A stretch of 64,000 nt of DNA from CADEDH01 sp039201605. GTDB lineage: Bacteria > Actinomycetota > Acidimicrobiia > Acidimicrobiales > SZUA-35. The position numbers were made by a program, and so were the translations under genes. Numbering within the stretch: the first letter of the stretch is position 1; each line of letters begins with the position of its first letter. Where the stretch lies: assembly GCA_039201605.1 (NCBI GenBank), contig JBCCRO010000004.1, positions 62,001 through 126,000 of the forward strand, written 5' to 3'. The notes below the pieces were generated by a model. The model was not told the origin of the DNA, did no database searches, and saw nothing but the letters and a program-made list of their open reading frames with translations. This document shows, in pieces, positions 1-8,807 of this stretch.

Positions 1-1415
1 ACGGGTTCGCCCGGATAGTCGGTGATGGCGACCACGAACGGGTCCTGGAGCTCGCGCACCTCGGTGTTGGCGATGATCAGCTCGTCGTTGGCCACGTAGG
101 CGAAGGTCAGCCACTGCTCGGGGTCGGTCACCGAGCGGACGTAGCCCGAGAGCGCCGTCGAGTCGTTGAGGGTGCCGGTCTTGGCGTAGACGTCGCCGGC
201 CGCCGTCGACTCGACGAAGCGGAGAAGCAGGCTGCCCCGCTCGGCGCCGATCGCGAGCGATCGGGCGAAGTCCGAATCGGGACCGGCGGCGGCGAGCACG
301 GCGGCGATGGCGGCGCAGGTGACCCGGTTGGTGTCGGCCAGGCCGGAGCCGTCCTCGAGCAACAGCCCGTCGGTCGGCACACCGTCGGTGCGGAGCAGGT
401 CGAGCATCACCCCGCTGCCGGCCACGGTCGAGCCCTCGCCCGCCCCGAACAGCCCGATGCGCTTGAGGAGGAGCTCGGCGCCGTAGTTGGAGCTGTAGCT
501 GTTGACGTGGGTGACGATCTCCACAAGGTTCGGCGACGAGATGGCGGCGACCTCGGTGGTGCCCGGCGGGGTCACCCCGGTGGCCGGACCACCCTCGATC
601 TGAACCCCCCGCTCGGCCAGGAGCTGGTTGAGGACGGCCACCGCGTCCAGGGCGGGGTCCGACGACGGCGAGCGGCCCCGGGCCACGCCGTTGGTGTCGC
701 TGGGCCAGTCGTTGAAACCCTCGTTGACGGCGAGGGCCGACAGCGGCCCCGACTGTTGCTGGATCAGGATCCGCTCGGCCCACGGCCCGGCCCGGACCGT
801 GTCGTACAACGACTCGTCGCCGATGAGGCTGCCCGTCACCGTCACCACGCCGGTGGCGGCGATGTCGTCGGCCAGATCCTCCAACCGGGTGTGGAACCGG
901 CCGTCGGTCTCCTCGTACTGCTCCCACCAGTTCTCGGTGGTCAGGTACGGGTCGCCGTCGCCGATCACGTAGAGGTTGCCGTCGAGCACGCCCCCGGCCA
1001 CGGCCCCGTCGGCCCGGACCTCGGTGGTGAAGGTGAAATCGGAGCCGAGCAGTTCGAGCGCAGCGTAGGTGGTGAACAGCTTCTGGTTGGACGCCGGGAG
1101 GAGCTGGGTCCGGGTGTTCGACGTCGGCTCCAGCACGCGGTCGCCGGTCTGCACCTGGAGGCAGGTGGCCTCGGGCGAGGCGTCGATCATCGCCTGCAGG
1201 ACGGGCGCGATCTCGGCGTCGACCACGGGGGCCTGCAGGGTGAGCGGGGCCCGGCGGCCCGACAACAGCGGTGTGCCCGGGACCTGCTCGTAGACGATGT
1301 CCTCGGTGCTGACCACGTCGGTGTCGCGATCGAGGGCGGCTCGGTAGGAGCCGAAGGCCACGAGGGCCAGCACGACGGCCAGCCCCCAGACGCGCACCGC
1401 CCGCCCGACGTTCAC
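1..1415 (-). CDS. D-alanyl-D-alanine carboxypeptidase / endopeptidase, PBP4 (DacB, peptidase S13) family; 3' end cut by the window
   Basis: This is a periplasmic low-molecular-weight penicillin-binding protein that trims or cleaves peptidoglycan peptides. 471 codons are visible and the C-terminus lies outside the window. The N-terminus carries one hydrophobic membrane or signal segment at about residues 5-22. All three serine-PBP motifs are in frame: SxxK as S109-N-Q-K112, SxN as S308-S-N310, and K412-T-G414. The 200-residue gap between the first two motifs is typical of the PBP4 class, which has inserted domains. The start is the GTG at 1415, because it overlaps the stop of the upstream TetR gene as GTGA (1412-1415), suggesting translational coupling. 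The protein may therefore be expressed under TetR control. The family call is secure; whether it acts as carboxypeptidase or endopeptidase is not shown. Confidence 0.9.
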   Translation of the reverse strand, partial: MNVGRAVRVWGLAVVLALVAFGSYRAALDRDTDVVSTEDIVYEQVPGTPLLSGRRAPLTLQAPVVDAEIAPVLQAMIDASPEATCLQVQTGDRVLEPTSNTRTQLLPASNQKLFTTYAALELLGSDFTFTTEVRADGAVAGGVLDGNLYVIGDGDPYLTTENWWEQYEETDGRFHTRLEDLADDIAATGVVTVTGSLIGDESLYDTVRAGPWAERILIQQQSGPLSALAVNEGFNDWPSDTNGVARGRSPSSDPALDAVAVLNQLLAERGVQIEGGPATGVTPPGTTEVAAISSPNLVEIVTHVNSYSSNYGAELLLKRIGLFGAGEGSTVAGSGVMLDLLRTDGVPTDGLLLEDGSGLADTNRVTCAAIAAVLAAAGPDSDFARSLAIGAERGSLLLRFVESTAAGDVYAKTGTLNDSTALSGYVRSVTDPEQWLTFAYVANDELIIANTEVRELQDPFVVAITDYPGEP

Positions 1416-2053
1416 GACGAGGAGCCTCCGGCCGCCGCATCGGGGGCGGCACCGGTGATCGATTCGATCGGCTCGAGGGCCGACCGCACGAAATCGCGGA
1501 AGTGGCGGAGCCGGGCGTCCAGCTGCTCCTCGGCCAGCGGGTCGCGCCCGAGCAATCCGACCAACATGAAGTGGTCGGAGAAGTACGTGAGCAACGCCCC
1601 GTAGCCGGTGACGACCAGGTTCTCGGCGTCGTGGCGGCGGAAGCGTCCCGCCTCCATCTCCCGCTCGAAGAAGGCGACCGAGCGAATGAAGTACGGCCGG
1701 AGGGCGATGCCGAGGTCGAAACCGAGGTGGCCCTTGTCGGTGAGCGCCTCCCGGCGGACGATGCGGACGATCTCGGGGTTGTGACGGAAGAAGTCGAAGC
1801 TGGCCTCCAGCACCGCTTCGACCACGGTCCAGCCGTCTGGGCTGGAGCCGATCTCGCTGATCCTCTTTCCCCAGTCGTCGAGGGCGTCCTGCAGGATCTG
1901 CTGGTAGATCGCCTCCTTCGAGGGGAAGTAGTGCATGAGGCTGGGGCGTCGGATCCCGACGCCGGCGGCGATGTCGTTGAGCGACGTTCCCTCGTAGCCC
2001 TGATTGGCGAAGCACGACCTGGCCTCGCGCAGAATGAGTTCCCTCGTAGGCAT
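1412..2053 (-). CDS. TetR/AcrR-family transcriptional regulator
   Basis: 213-residue one-component repressor with the usual N-terminal TetR helix-turn-helix (about residues 18-45, ending in the typical HYFPSKEAIY boundary) and a C-terminal ligand domain of unknown specificity. A GTG 39 bases upstream (2092) would give a longer protein but would place the palindromic operator inside the gene, so the ATG at 2053 is preferred. It overlaps the downstream PBP4 gene by 4 bases. It is divergent from the small conserved gene at 2113, and the operator at 2063-2078 sits between them, so autoregulation and joint control of both sides is the simplest reading. The ligand is unknown. Confidence 0.88.
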   Translation of the reverse strand: MPTRELILREARSCFANQGYEGTSLNDIAAGVGIRRPSLMHYFPSKEAIYQQILQDALDDWGKRISEIGSSPDGWTVVEAVLEASFDFFRHNPEIVRIVRREALTDKGHLGFDLGIALRPYFIRSVAFFEREMEAGRFRRHDAENLVVTGYGALLTYFSDHFMLVGLLGRDPLAEEQLDARLRHFRDFVRSALEPIESITGAAPDAAAGGSSS

Positions 2054-2062
2054 GTCAGCCAC

Positions 2063-2078
2063 GACTAGCAAACTAGTC
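2063..2078. promoter_or_regulatory. Perfect inverted repeat, probable TetR operator
   Basis: The sequence reads GACTAG-CAAA-CTAGTC: two 6-base arms with a 4-base spacer. It starts 10 bases upstream of the TetR ATG and lies 35 bases before the divergent gene at 2113. Short palindromes in this position are typical autoregulatory sites of TetR proteins. The plus-strand TAGTCT (2074-2079) inside it could serve as a -10 box, so binding would block transcription. Confidence 0.65.
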
Positions 2079-2112
2079 TGATCGCTCCCCACTTCCGGCC
2101 ATGAGGACCACC

Positions 2113-2520
2113 ATGAAGATCATTGCCGCCATGTTCATGGACGACATCCAGTTGCGTCCTGTTCCCGGCCCGTCGACCCGCATCGACCTGACCGGCATCC
2201 AGTTCTCCGCCCCCGCTCCGGCCCCGGTGCCGGTGACGATGGCACCCCACCTGGTGGTGCTGGTGTGGAACCCACCCGACGGCAAGAACACCGCCGCTCT
2301 GGAGGTGGTGTTCACCACCGGTCACGACCTGGAGGCCCCCGAGGGCGAGCCCCTGGCCCGCAACGTGCAGCCGCTGCAGATCGAGCCGGGCCTGTTCAAC
2401 TACCGCCTCGTGCGGCCGGAGCTGTCGTTCACCGAGTACGGCCCGGTCATGGCCCGATGCCGGATCGACGACGGTCCCGAGCATCTGGTGCCCTACACCC
2501 TGCTCAGTCCGGTCGAATGA
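2113..2520 (+). CDS. Conserved protein of unknown function
   Basis: 135 residues, soluble, with no signal peptide and no recognised catalytic motif. The middle is rich in proline and alanine with short beta-prone hydrophobic stretches. The ATG at 2113 is chosen because GAGGA (2103-2107) lies 5 bases before it; the in-frame ATG at 2101 has no ribosome-binding site. Its stop overlaps the start of the FIST gene as ATGA, so the two are probably translated together and may work together. I do not recognise the family. Confidence 0.75.
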   Translation: MKIIAAMFMDDIQLRPVPGPSTRIDLTGIQFSAPAPAPVPVTMAPHLVVLVWNPPDGKNTAALEVVFTTGHDLEAPEGEPLARNVQPLQIEPGLFNYRLVRPELSFTEYGPVMARCRIDDGPEHLVPYTLLSPVE

Positions 2521-3725
2521 TCGACCCGGCGGGTTTCGGGCCCTCGACCGAGGTCGGCTTCGCCGCCGCTGCGTCCCGCCACCCGGAGGCGGCGGTGGCC
2601 ACCGCCGAGGTGATCGGAGCGATCGAGGAGCGTCTCGGAGGCCCGCCGTCGCTGGTCGTGCTGTTCGCCTCGGGTGCGATGGTCGAACCGCTGGCGGAGG
2701 TCGTCGATGCCGTCCAGACCCTGCTCAACCCCGATGTGCTCGTCGGCGGCACCGCCGTCGGGGTGCTGGCCGGCGGTGAGGAGATCGAGCAGGGTGACGC
2801 CCTGGCCGCCTGGGCCGCAACCGGCGTGCGAGCCCAGCCGGTCCGCCTCCAGGGCCTGCCGGGCCCGCTGGTGGCCGGGGTCCCCCGCACATTGGCGCCC
2901 GGTTCCACCCTGGCCGTCCTGGCCGACCCCTACACCCTGGCCGTCGACGCCCTGTTCGAGCAGGTGGCCGCCGACCAGCCCTCGGTCGCCATCGTGGGTG
3001 GCTTGGCCTCGGCGCCGGGCGGCCACGGGTCCAACCGCCTGATCCTCGACGACACGATCTACGACGACGGCGCCGTCGGCTTCATCCTCGAACCGGGCGT
3101 GGCCCGCCCCGTGGTCAGCCAGGGCTGTCGGCCGATCGGCGAGCCGTGGGTGATCACCGAGGCCGAGGGCCAGCTGGTGCGGGCCCTCGGCGGTCGTCCC
3201 GCCTTGGAGCGACTGACCGAGCTGATCGAAGCCCTGCCCGAGGAGGATCGGGCCGCCGCCGCCCGGGGCCTCCACGCCGGGCTGGTGGCCAACCACCATC
3301 GGGAGCGGTTCGACCAGGGTGACTTCCTCATCCGGGCCGTCCTCGGCGCCGACCGCAACAGCGGTGCGGTGGCGATCGGGGATCGGGTCGAGATCGGCCA
3401 GGTGCTGCAGTTCCAGGTGCGAGACGCCGACTCGGCCGACCGGGAACTCGCCCGGCTGCTGGGCTCGGAGCCGGCCGAGGCCGCCCTCGTGTTCACCTGC
3501 AACGGCCGGGGGACGCACATGTTCGCCGAGCCGCACCACGATGCCGCCCTGATCTCCGAGGTCTACGGGCCGGCGGTGGCCGGGATGTTCTGTGCCGGGG
3601 AGCTGGGTCCGATCGCCGACCGCAACGCCGTGCACGGGTTCACGGCGACCGTCCTGGCCTTCGGCGGTGAGCCTGCCGGTGATCACGGCCCTCCCCCGGT
3701 GTCCGACGCCCCCGAACCCACCTGA
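2517..3725 (+). CDS. FIST-domain sensory protein
   Basis: 402 residues covering the FIST_N and FIST_C domains, a small-molecule sensing module usually found in signal transduction proteins and proposed to bind amino acids. The C-terminal half has the family hallmarks: a VFTCNGRG segment, an MFCAGELGPI segment near residue 360, and the HGFTAT motif at the end of the fold. No output domain (kinase, GGDEF or methyl-accepting) is attached, so it must act through a partner. The ATG at 2517 overlaps the previous stop (ATGA); an in-frame ORF extends further upstream but only through the other gene. Family assignment is good; ligand and partner are unknown. Confidence 0.85.
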   Translation: MIDPAGFGPSTEVGFAAAASRHPEAAVATAEVIGAIEERLGGPPSLVVLFASGAMVEPLAEVVDAVQTLLNPDVLVGGTAVGVLAGGEEIEQGDALAAWAATGVRAQPVRLQGLPGPLVAGVPRTLAPGSTLAVLADPYTLAVDALFEQVAADQPSVAIVGGLASAPGGHGSNRLILDDTIYDDGAVGFILEPGVARPVVSQGCRPIGEPWVITEAEGQLVRALGGRPALERLTELIEALPEEDRAAAARGLHAGLVANHHRERFDQGDFLIRAVLGADRNSGAVAIGDRVEIGQVLQFQVRDADSADRELARLLGSEPAEAALVFTCNGRGTHMFAEPHHDAALISEVYGPAVAGMFCAGELGPIADRNAVHGFTATVLAFGGEPAGDHGPPPVSDAPEPT

Positions 3726-3867
3726 CCCCACCCGTCCCCAGCCTCCCGGACCTCTTCCCTATATATGTAGAGAAAGAACTCACGGACCGGGTGTCGACCG
3801 GCTACCGTTGACGCGGCCGTTCGGCGCCGGCGCCGCCCTGCGCCCCGATCACTGGGAGCCAAACGCT

Positions 3868-5856
3868 TTGACCACCGCATCCGAGTCCGAGCTCGACGTC
3901 GATCTGGAAAAGATCGGCATCAACGTGATCCGGGCGTTGGCACTCGACGCCGTCCACCAGGCGAAATCCGGCCACCAGGGCACGGCCATGGCCCTGGCAC
4001 CCCTGGCCCACGTGCTCTTCACCCGGGTCATGCGCTACGACGCCACCGACCCCTCCTGGCCCGACCGCGACCGGTTCGTCCTGTCCGCCGGGCACGCCTC
4101 GATGCTCCTCTACTCGATGCTCCACCTCACCGGTCAGGGCCTCGGGACCGACGACCTCCAGGCCTTCCGCCAGTGGGATTCCGCAACCCCCGGTCACCCC
4201 GAGGCCGGCCACACCGCCGGGGTCGAGGTCACCACCGGGCCGCTGGGTCAGGGCCTGGCCAACTCGGTCGGCCTCGCCATCGCCGAGCGTCGGCTTCGGG
4301 CCGACTTCGGCGACGACATCTGCAGCCACAACATCGTCGTCATCGCCGGCGACGGCGACCTGGCCGAGGGCGTGAGCCACGAGGCCGCATCGCTCGCCGG
4401 TCACCTCGGCCTCGGCCGACTGGTCGTGATCTACGACGACAACCGGGTGACCATCGACGGCGAGACCGATCTCGCCCTGAGCGACGACGCCGCCGCCCGC
4501 TTCGCCGCCTACGGGTGGGACGTCAACAACCTGGGCGAGCAGGCCGAGGATCTCGACGCCCTCGAGTCGGCCCTGAACCGGGCCAAGGCGGTCGAGGATC
4601 GCCCCAGCCTGATCATCATCCGCAGCCGCATCGGCTTCCCCTCCCCCGGGCTCACCGACAACCCCAAGGCCCACGGCAACCCCTTCGACGACGACGAGAT
4701 CGCCGCCACCAAGGCGGTGATGGGGCTCCCCACCGACGAGACCTTCCACGTGCCCGACGCCGTACGCGACCTCTACCGGACGGCCGGGGCCCGAGGGGCC
4801 GCCGATCACGCCGCCTGGCAGCAGCGGCTCGACGAGCTGGGCGACAGGCGGGCCGCCTGGGACGCGGCGCAGGCCGGCACCGGCCTCGCCGGGTGGGTCG
4901 ACGCCCTGCCCGTCTTCGAGCCCGACGACTCGATCGCCACCCGCAAAGCGTCGCAGCAGTGCGTCACCGCCCTGGGCCCCGTCGTCCCCGCCTTCACCGG
5001 CGGCTCGGCCGACCTCACCGGCAACACCGGCACCAAAATCGACGACGTCGCCCACTCGGCGGCCGAGCCCCACGGTCGGCAGGTCTACTTCGGGGTCCGG
5101 GAGCACGCCATGGGTTCGGCCCTGGTCGGCGCCGCCCTCCACGGCGGAGTGATCCCCTTCGGCGGCACCTTCCTGGTGTTCGCCGACTACATGCGACCCG
5201 CCCTCCGCCTGGCCGCCATGAGCCACGCCAAGGCGGTGTTCGTCTTCACCCACGACTCGGTCGGCGTCGGCGAGGACGGCCCGACCCACCAGCCGATCGA
5301 GCAGGTGATGTCGCTGCGAGCCATCCCCGGTCTCAACGTCATCCGCCCCGCCGACGCCACCGAGGTGGCCGGCGCCTGGAAGACGGCGCTGGAGACCGAC
5401 GGCCCAACCGCCCTCATCCTCAGCCGCCAGAACCTGCCCGTGCTCGCCGCCACCACCAGGGACGGCGTGGCCCATGGCGCCTACGCCCTCAACAGCGTGG
5501 TCGACCCCGACGTGATCCTGATCGGCACCGGCAGCGAGGTCAGCCTCTGCGTCGAGGCCGAGACCCGGCTGGCCGAACAGGGCATCGCCGCCCGCGTGGT
5601 GTCGATGCCGTGCTGGGAGCGGTTCGCCGCCCTGTCGCCCACCGCCCAGGCGGCCGTGATCGACCCCGGCGTACCGGCGGTCTCGATCGAGGCCGGCGTC
5701 ACCCTCGGGTGGGATCGCTACGCCTCGACCACCCTCGGCATCGACCGGTTCGGGGCCTCAGCCCCCGGCTCCCGGGTGATGCAGGAGCTGGGTATGACCG
5801 CCGACAACGTCGTCGCCGCCGCCCAGGAACTGGTCGACATCGACCAGGGTTCCTGA
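3868..5856 (+). CDS. tkt: Transketolase
   Basis: 662-residue thiamine-diphosphate enzyme of the non-oxidative pentose phosphate pathway, transferring two-carbon ketol units between sugar phosphates. The order is the usual PP domain (about 1-300, with the GDGDLAEG ThDP/Mg-binding motif), Pyr domain (about 330-510, with the catalytic Glu region FGVREHAMG and the GEDGPTHQP segment) and C-terminal domain. The length matches the family. The start is TTG at 3868, supported by GGGAG (3854-3858) 9 bases upstream; a longer frame upstream reads through the FIST gene and is not real. It is followed 53 bases later by transaldolase, forming a two-gene sugar-phosphate operon. A TACCGT box at 3803-3808 may be its -10 element. 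Confidence 0.97.
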   Translation: MTTASESELDVDLEKIGINVIRALALDAVHQAKSGHQGTAMALAPLAHVLFTRVMRYDATDPSWPDRDRFVLSAGHASMLLYSMLHLTGQGLGTDDLQAFRQWDSATPGHPEAGHTAGVEVTTGPLGQGLANSVGLAIAERRLRADFGDDICSHNIVVIAGDGDLAEGVSHEAASLAGHLGLGRLVVIYDDNRVTIDGETDLALSDDAAARFAAYGWDVNNLGEQAEDLDALESALNRAKAVEDRPSLIIIRSRIGFPSPGLTDNPKAHGNPFDDDEIAATKAVMGLPTDETFHVPDAVRDLYRTAGARGAADHAAWQQRLDELGDRRAAWDAAQAGTGLAGWVDALPVFEPDDSIATRKASQQCVTALGPVVPAFTGGSADLTGNTGTKIDDVAHSAAEPHGRQVYFGVREHAMGSALVGAALHGGVIPFGGTFLVFADYMRPALRLAAMSHAKAVFVFTHDSVGVGEDGPTHQPIEQVMSLRAIPGLNVIRPADATEVAGAWKTALETDGPTALILSRQNLPVLAATTRDGVAHGAYALNSVVDPDVILIGTGSEVSLCVEAETRLAEQGIAARVVSMPCWERFAALSPTAQAAVIDPGVPAVSIEAGVTLGWDRYASTTLGIDRFGASAPGSRVMQELGMTADNVVAAAQELVDIDQGS

Positions 5857-5909
5857 ACCAACCCCCCCCAACCGACACGTACGGCAACGGCCGAGACGAG
5901 GAGTCACCG

Positions 5910-7001
5910 ATGTCCCGACTGCATCAACTGTTCGACGAGCAGGGCCAGAGCCCCTGGCTCGACAACCTTCGCCGGGGCTGGATCGCCTCGGGTGAACTGA
6001 AGGCCTGGGTGGACCGCGGGGTCCGGGGCCTGACGTCGAACCCGACGATCTTCGCCAAGGCCATGATCGAGACCGACGACTACGACGCCGACCTTGCCTC
6101 TCTGGTCGGCGGTGGTTCCTCCGTCACCGAGGCCTACTGGGATCTGGTGGTGGCCGACATCGAGGGCGCCCTGGCCGTACTGCGCCCGGTCCACGACGCC
6201 TCGGGCGGTGAGGACGGCTACGTCTCGGTCGAGGTGTCGCCCAACCTGGCCCACGACGAGGCGGGGACGGTGGAGGCCGCCCGCGTGCTCGACGATCGGA
6301 TCGAGGCCCCCAACCTCTACATCAAGGTGCCGGCCACGGCCGAGGGCGTCGGGGCCATCCAGACGTTGATCGGCGAGCGGCGCTCGGTCAACGTGACCCT
6401 GATCTTCAGCCTCGTCCGCTACGCCGAGGTCATGGAGGCCTACCTGGCCGGTCTCGAAGCGGCCGAGGGTGACCTGTCGTCGATCTCGTCGGTCGCCTCG
6501 TTCTTCGTCAGCCGGGTCGACGTCGAGGTCGACAAGCGGCTCGAGGGGATCGGCACCGACGCCGCGCTCGCGCTGCGGGGCAAGGCCGCCGTTGCCCAGG
6601 CCCAGATGGCCTACAAGCTCTTCACCGACACCTTCAGCGGCCCCCGGTGGGAGGCGCTCGCCGCCCGGGGCGCCCGGGTGCAGCGACCCCTGTGGGCCTC
6701 GACGTCGACCAAGAACCCCGAGTACCCCGACACGCTCTACGTCGACACCCTGATCGGACCCGACACCGTCAACACCCTTCCCGACGGCACGCTCCTCGCC
6801 TTCGAGGACCACGGCACCGTGGCCCGCACCGTCGACGCCGACCAGGACGGCGCCGCCCAGGTGCTGGCCTCGCTGGCCGAGGTCGGCATCGACATGGAAG
6901 AGGTGGCGGCCCAGCTGGAGAAGGAGGGCGTGGCCTCGTTCGCCTCCAGCTTCGACGACGTGCTCGCCACCCTGGCCGAGCGGGCCGGCTCCCTCACCTG
7001 A
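5910..7001 (+). CDS. tal: Transaldolase
   Basis: 363-residue class I aldolase-type enzyme that moves a dihydroxyacetone unit between sugar phosphates, acting next to transketolase in the cytosol. The Schiff-base lysine is K139 in YIKVPAT, and the early GLTSNPTIF motif is present. The length fits the long actinobacterial Tal type. The ATG at 5910 has a strong ribosome-binding site GAGGAG (5898-5903) with a 6-base spacer. Its stop codon forms the first bases of a 32-bp tandem repeat unit that separates it from the convergent gene. Confidence 0.97.
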   Translation: MSRLHQLFDEQGQSPWLDNLRRGWIASGELKAWVDRGVRGLTSNPTIFAKAMIETDDYDADLASLVGGGSSVTEAYWDLVVADIEGALAVLRPVHDASGGEDGYVSVEVSPNLAHDEAGTVEAARVLDDRIEAPNLYIKVPATAEGVGAIQTLIGERRSVNVTLIFSLVRYAEVMEAYLAGLEAAEGDLSSISSVASFFVSRVDVEVDKRLEGIGTDAALALRGKAAVAQAQMAYKLFTDTFSGPRWEALAARGARVQRPLWASTSTKNPEYPDTLYVDTLIGPDTVNTLPDGTLLAFEDHGTVARTVDADQDGAAQVLASLAEVGIDMEEVAAQLEKEGVASFASSFDDVLATLAERAGSLT

Positions 7002-7085
7002 TCCAGCTCAGTTGAGCCGGCCGGGTTGTCTGATCCAGCTCAGTTGAGCTGGCTGGGTTGTCTGATCCAGCTCAGTTGAGCTGGA
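6999..7085. repeat. Three tandem 32-bp units, each with a hairpin, between convergent genes
   Basis: Copies start at 6999, 7031 and 7063; the third is partial. Each has the core CCAGCTCA-GT-TGAGCTGG, an inverted repeat with 8-base arms (copy 1 has one mismatch). Copy 1 begins with the transaldolase stop codon, and copy 3 holds the last codons and stop of the opposite-strand gene. Stacked hairpins at a convergent junction suggest a bidirectional terminator or mRNA-end stabiliser expanded by slippage. There is no U-tract. Confidence 0.8.
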
Positions 7086-8181
7086 TGTAGTCCAGGTTGA
7101 CCCAGCCGGTGTCGCCGGGGGCCCACAGGAGCGAGATGACGTTGTCGCCCTCCACCAGGTCCACCTCACCGCCGACGACGGCCCAGTCCGACCAGCTCGC
7201 CGTCACCGCCATCTGGGCGGTGTTGGCGGGCTCGCCGTTGACCACGACGGTCAGGGTGCGAAGGTCGGCCGGGCCGTTGTTGCCGGCGGCGTAACGCACC
7301 ATGAAGGGTGTGGCCCCGCCCTGGGGCGCGGTCACGGTCAGGGTCACGCCGCTGCCCTCGGTGAAGATGTCGCCGACGAAGCCGGTACCGGAGTGGCCCT
7401 CGTGATCCGATCGGGCGGTGGCGGCGCCGAGCAGGGTCCCCGACTCCGCTTCGACCCGAACCACGATCGGGGGCCCCGTCGCCGACGTCGTACTGGAGCC
7501 GTCATCGACCGTTGTCGTGGTGGTGGGCGCCGTCGTCGTGGTCGTCGGGGCCTCGGTCGTCGTCGGGGCCGTGGTGGCCGACGTCGCCCCGGGGGCCGTG
7601 GTGGGGGCGGTTGCCGCGGTGGTGGGTGCCGTCGGACCCGTCGTCGGGTCGTCGGGCACCGGGACCGAGGCCCCGTCCGTCGGCGGCGTCGTGACCGTCA
7701 CCCCGGTGGGAGGGGCCGAGGCCGAGGCCGAGGCCCCGGACTCGCCGACGACGGTCGAGCCGCCGACGCCACCCTGCGGTCGGTCACCGGTCACCGGTGG
7801 ATTGTCGAACACCCGGGCGTCGGTGGTGTCGGTCTGGCCGTCTCCCTCGGCGTCGCCCACCGCGGTGCCGGGCCCGGCCGGCGCCGTGTCGTCGCCCTCG
7901 ACCGCCCCGGCCCCCAAGGCGGAGGTGCTTTCGTCGTCGCGCTCGGCACTGGAGACGGCGAGGGTGAAGGCCACCGCCACGGTGACGGTGATGACCGACG
8001 CCAGTGCGATCCGGACCGGGGCCCGCCAGGCGGTCATCGTCTCGAGTATCTGCTCGGCCGGGCTTCCCGACCGACGGAAGCGGGCCATGGCGACGGACAG
8101 GGCGCGCTGGGGGGACGACGGCGCGGAAGCGTCGTCGGCGCGGACGTCATCGTCGGAGGTCGTCGGGGGTCGACCTGTCAC
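7072..8181 (-). CDS. Membrane-anchored protein with Thr/Pro linker and C-terminal CBM6/CBM35-like carbohydrate-binding domain
   Basis: About 369 residues. An N-terminal cytoplasmic part is followed by one membrane segment (VRIALASVITVTVAVAFTLA), a long Pro/Thr/Ala-rich extracellular linker with TTxAPTT-like repeats, and a C-terminal beta-sandwich of about 130 residues. That domain begins VRVEAESGTL and ends WVNLDYIQLN, the typical borders of a CBM6/35 module. It probably displays a sugar-binding domain at the cell surface; no catalytic domain is attached. The start is uncertain: GTG 8181 is used, a longer frame to 8295 would overlap the divergent HxlR promoter, and shorter starts are possible. 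The last codons lie inside the 32-bp repeats. Confidence 0.75.
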   Translation of the reverse strand: MTGRPPTTSDDDVRADDASAPSSPQRALSVAMARFRRSGSPAEQILETMTAWRAPVRIALASVITVTVAVAFTLAVSSAERDDESTSALGAGAVEGDDTAPAGPGTAVGDAEGDGQTDTTDARVFDNPPVTGDRPQGGVGGSTVVGESGASASASAPPTGVTVTTPPTDGASVPVPDDPTTGPTAPTTAATAPTTAPGATSATTAPTTTEAPTTTTTAPTTTTTVDDGSSTTSATGPPIVVRVEAESGTLLGAATARSDHEGHSGTGFVGDIFTEGSGVTLTVTAPQGGATPFMVRYAAGNNGPADLRTLTVVVNGEPANTAQMAVTASWSDWAVVGGEVDLVEGDNVISLLWAPGDTGWVNLDYIQLN

Positions 8182-8273
8182 CGGCGTCAACGATAGCCCG
8201 CACGGCTCCTCGCTTCGGTCCGGTCGGGTTGCCCTGCGCAGGTCTGCCCAAGGGTGCGCTGATCCGGGGTGAG

Positions 8274-8302
8274 TTGCAAAAAGAAACCGACTCACCTAGC
8301 TT
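8274..8302 (+). promoter_or_regulatory. Promoter of the HxlR-fbiC operon, probably leaderless
   Basis: TTGCAA (8274-8279) and TAGCTT (8297-8302) are separated by 17 bases. The ATG at 8310 comes 7 bases after the -10 box and has no Shine-Dalgarno sequence, as expected for a leaderless mRNA. Confidence 0.55.
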
Positions 8303-8309
8303 TCCTCCG

Positions 8310-8807
8310 ATGGCGGGGCCCGACCAGATCGACACGACCGTCGACCGGACGCGCCCGGCGTCGGACCTGGACGCCGACGCCTGCTCGATCGCCGCCACAT
8401 TGGCCGTGATCGGCGACCGATGGACGCTGCTGATCCTGCGGGACGTGTTTCGCGGGGTTCGCCGCTTCGGCCAGCTGCAGGAGGATCTCGGCATCGCCAA
8501 GAACCTCTTGGCCGACCGACTGGCCAAACTGGTCGAGCGCGGAGTGCTGGAGCGGGTGCCCTATCAGGAACGACCCGTTCGCTACGAGTACCGGCTCACG
8601 GCCAAAGGGGCCGACCTCAGTACGGCCCTGATCGCCCTCATGGGTTGGGGCGATCGCTGGTACGCCAAGGACGGCGCCCCCACCGTCCTGATCCACCAGG
8701 CCTGTGGGACCCCGATCGAGCAGTCGGTCCGGTGCCCCCGATGCGATGAACCCGTCAACCCCGGGAAGATCAAGAGTCGACCCGGCCCGGGAAGGAGTAC
8801 CCCATGA
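8310..8807 (+). CDS. HxlR-family transcriptional regulator
   Basis: 165 residues. A winged helix-turn-helix of the HxlR/MarR-like type occupies about residues 20-110 (IGDRWTLLILRDVFRGVRRFGQL is its signature start, with the wing near the ERPVRYEYRLT region). The C-terminus has a Cys-rich tail (CG...CPRC) that may bind metal. HxlR proteins usually sense redox, aldehyde or quinone stress. Its stop overlaps the start of fbiC (ATGA, 8804-8807), so it is co-translated with an F420 biosynthesis enzyme and may regulate it. The start follows a leaderless-type promoter. Confidence 0.88.
   Translation: MAGPDQIDTTVDRTRPASDLDADACSIAATLAVIGDRWTLLILRDVFRGVRRFGQLQEDLGIAKNLLADRLAKLVERGVLERVPYQERPVRYEYRLTAKGADLSTALIALMGWGDRWYAKDGAPTVLIHQACGTPIEQSVRCPRCDEPVNPGKIKSRPGPGRSTP

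Noticed and set aside
7500..7720. Non-coding low-complexity repeat
   Set aside because: It codes for the Thr/Pro linker of the CBM protein; the repeat comes from codon bias in TTxAP. The same applies to 60480-60700.
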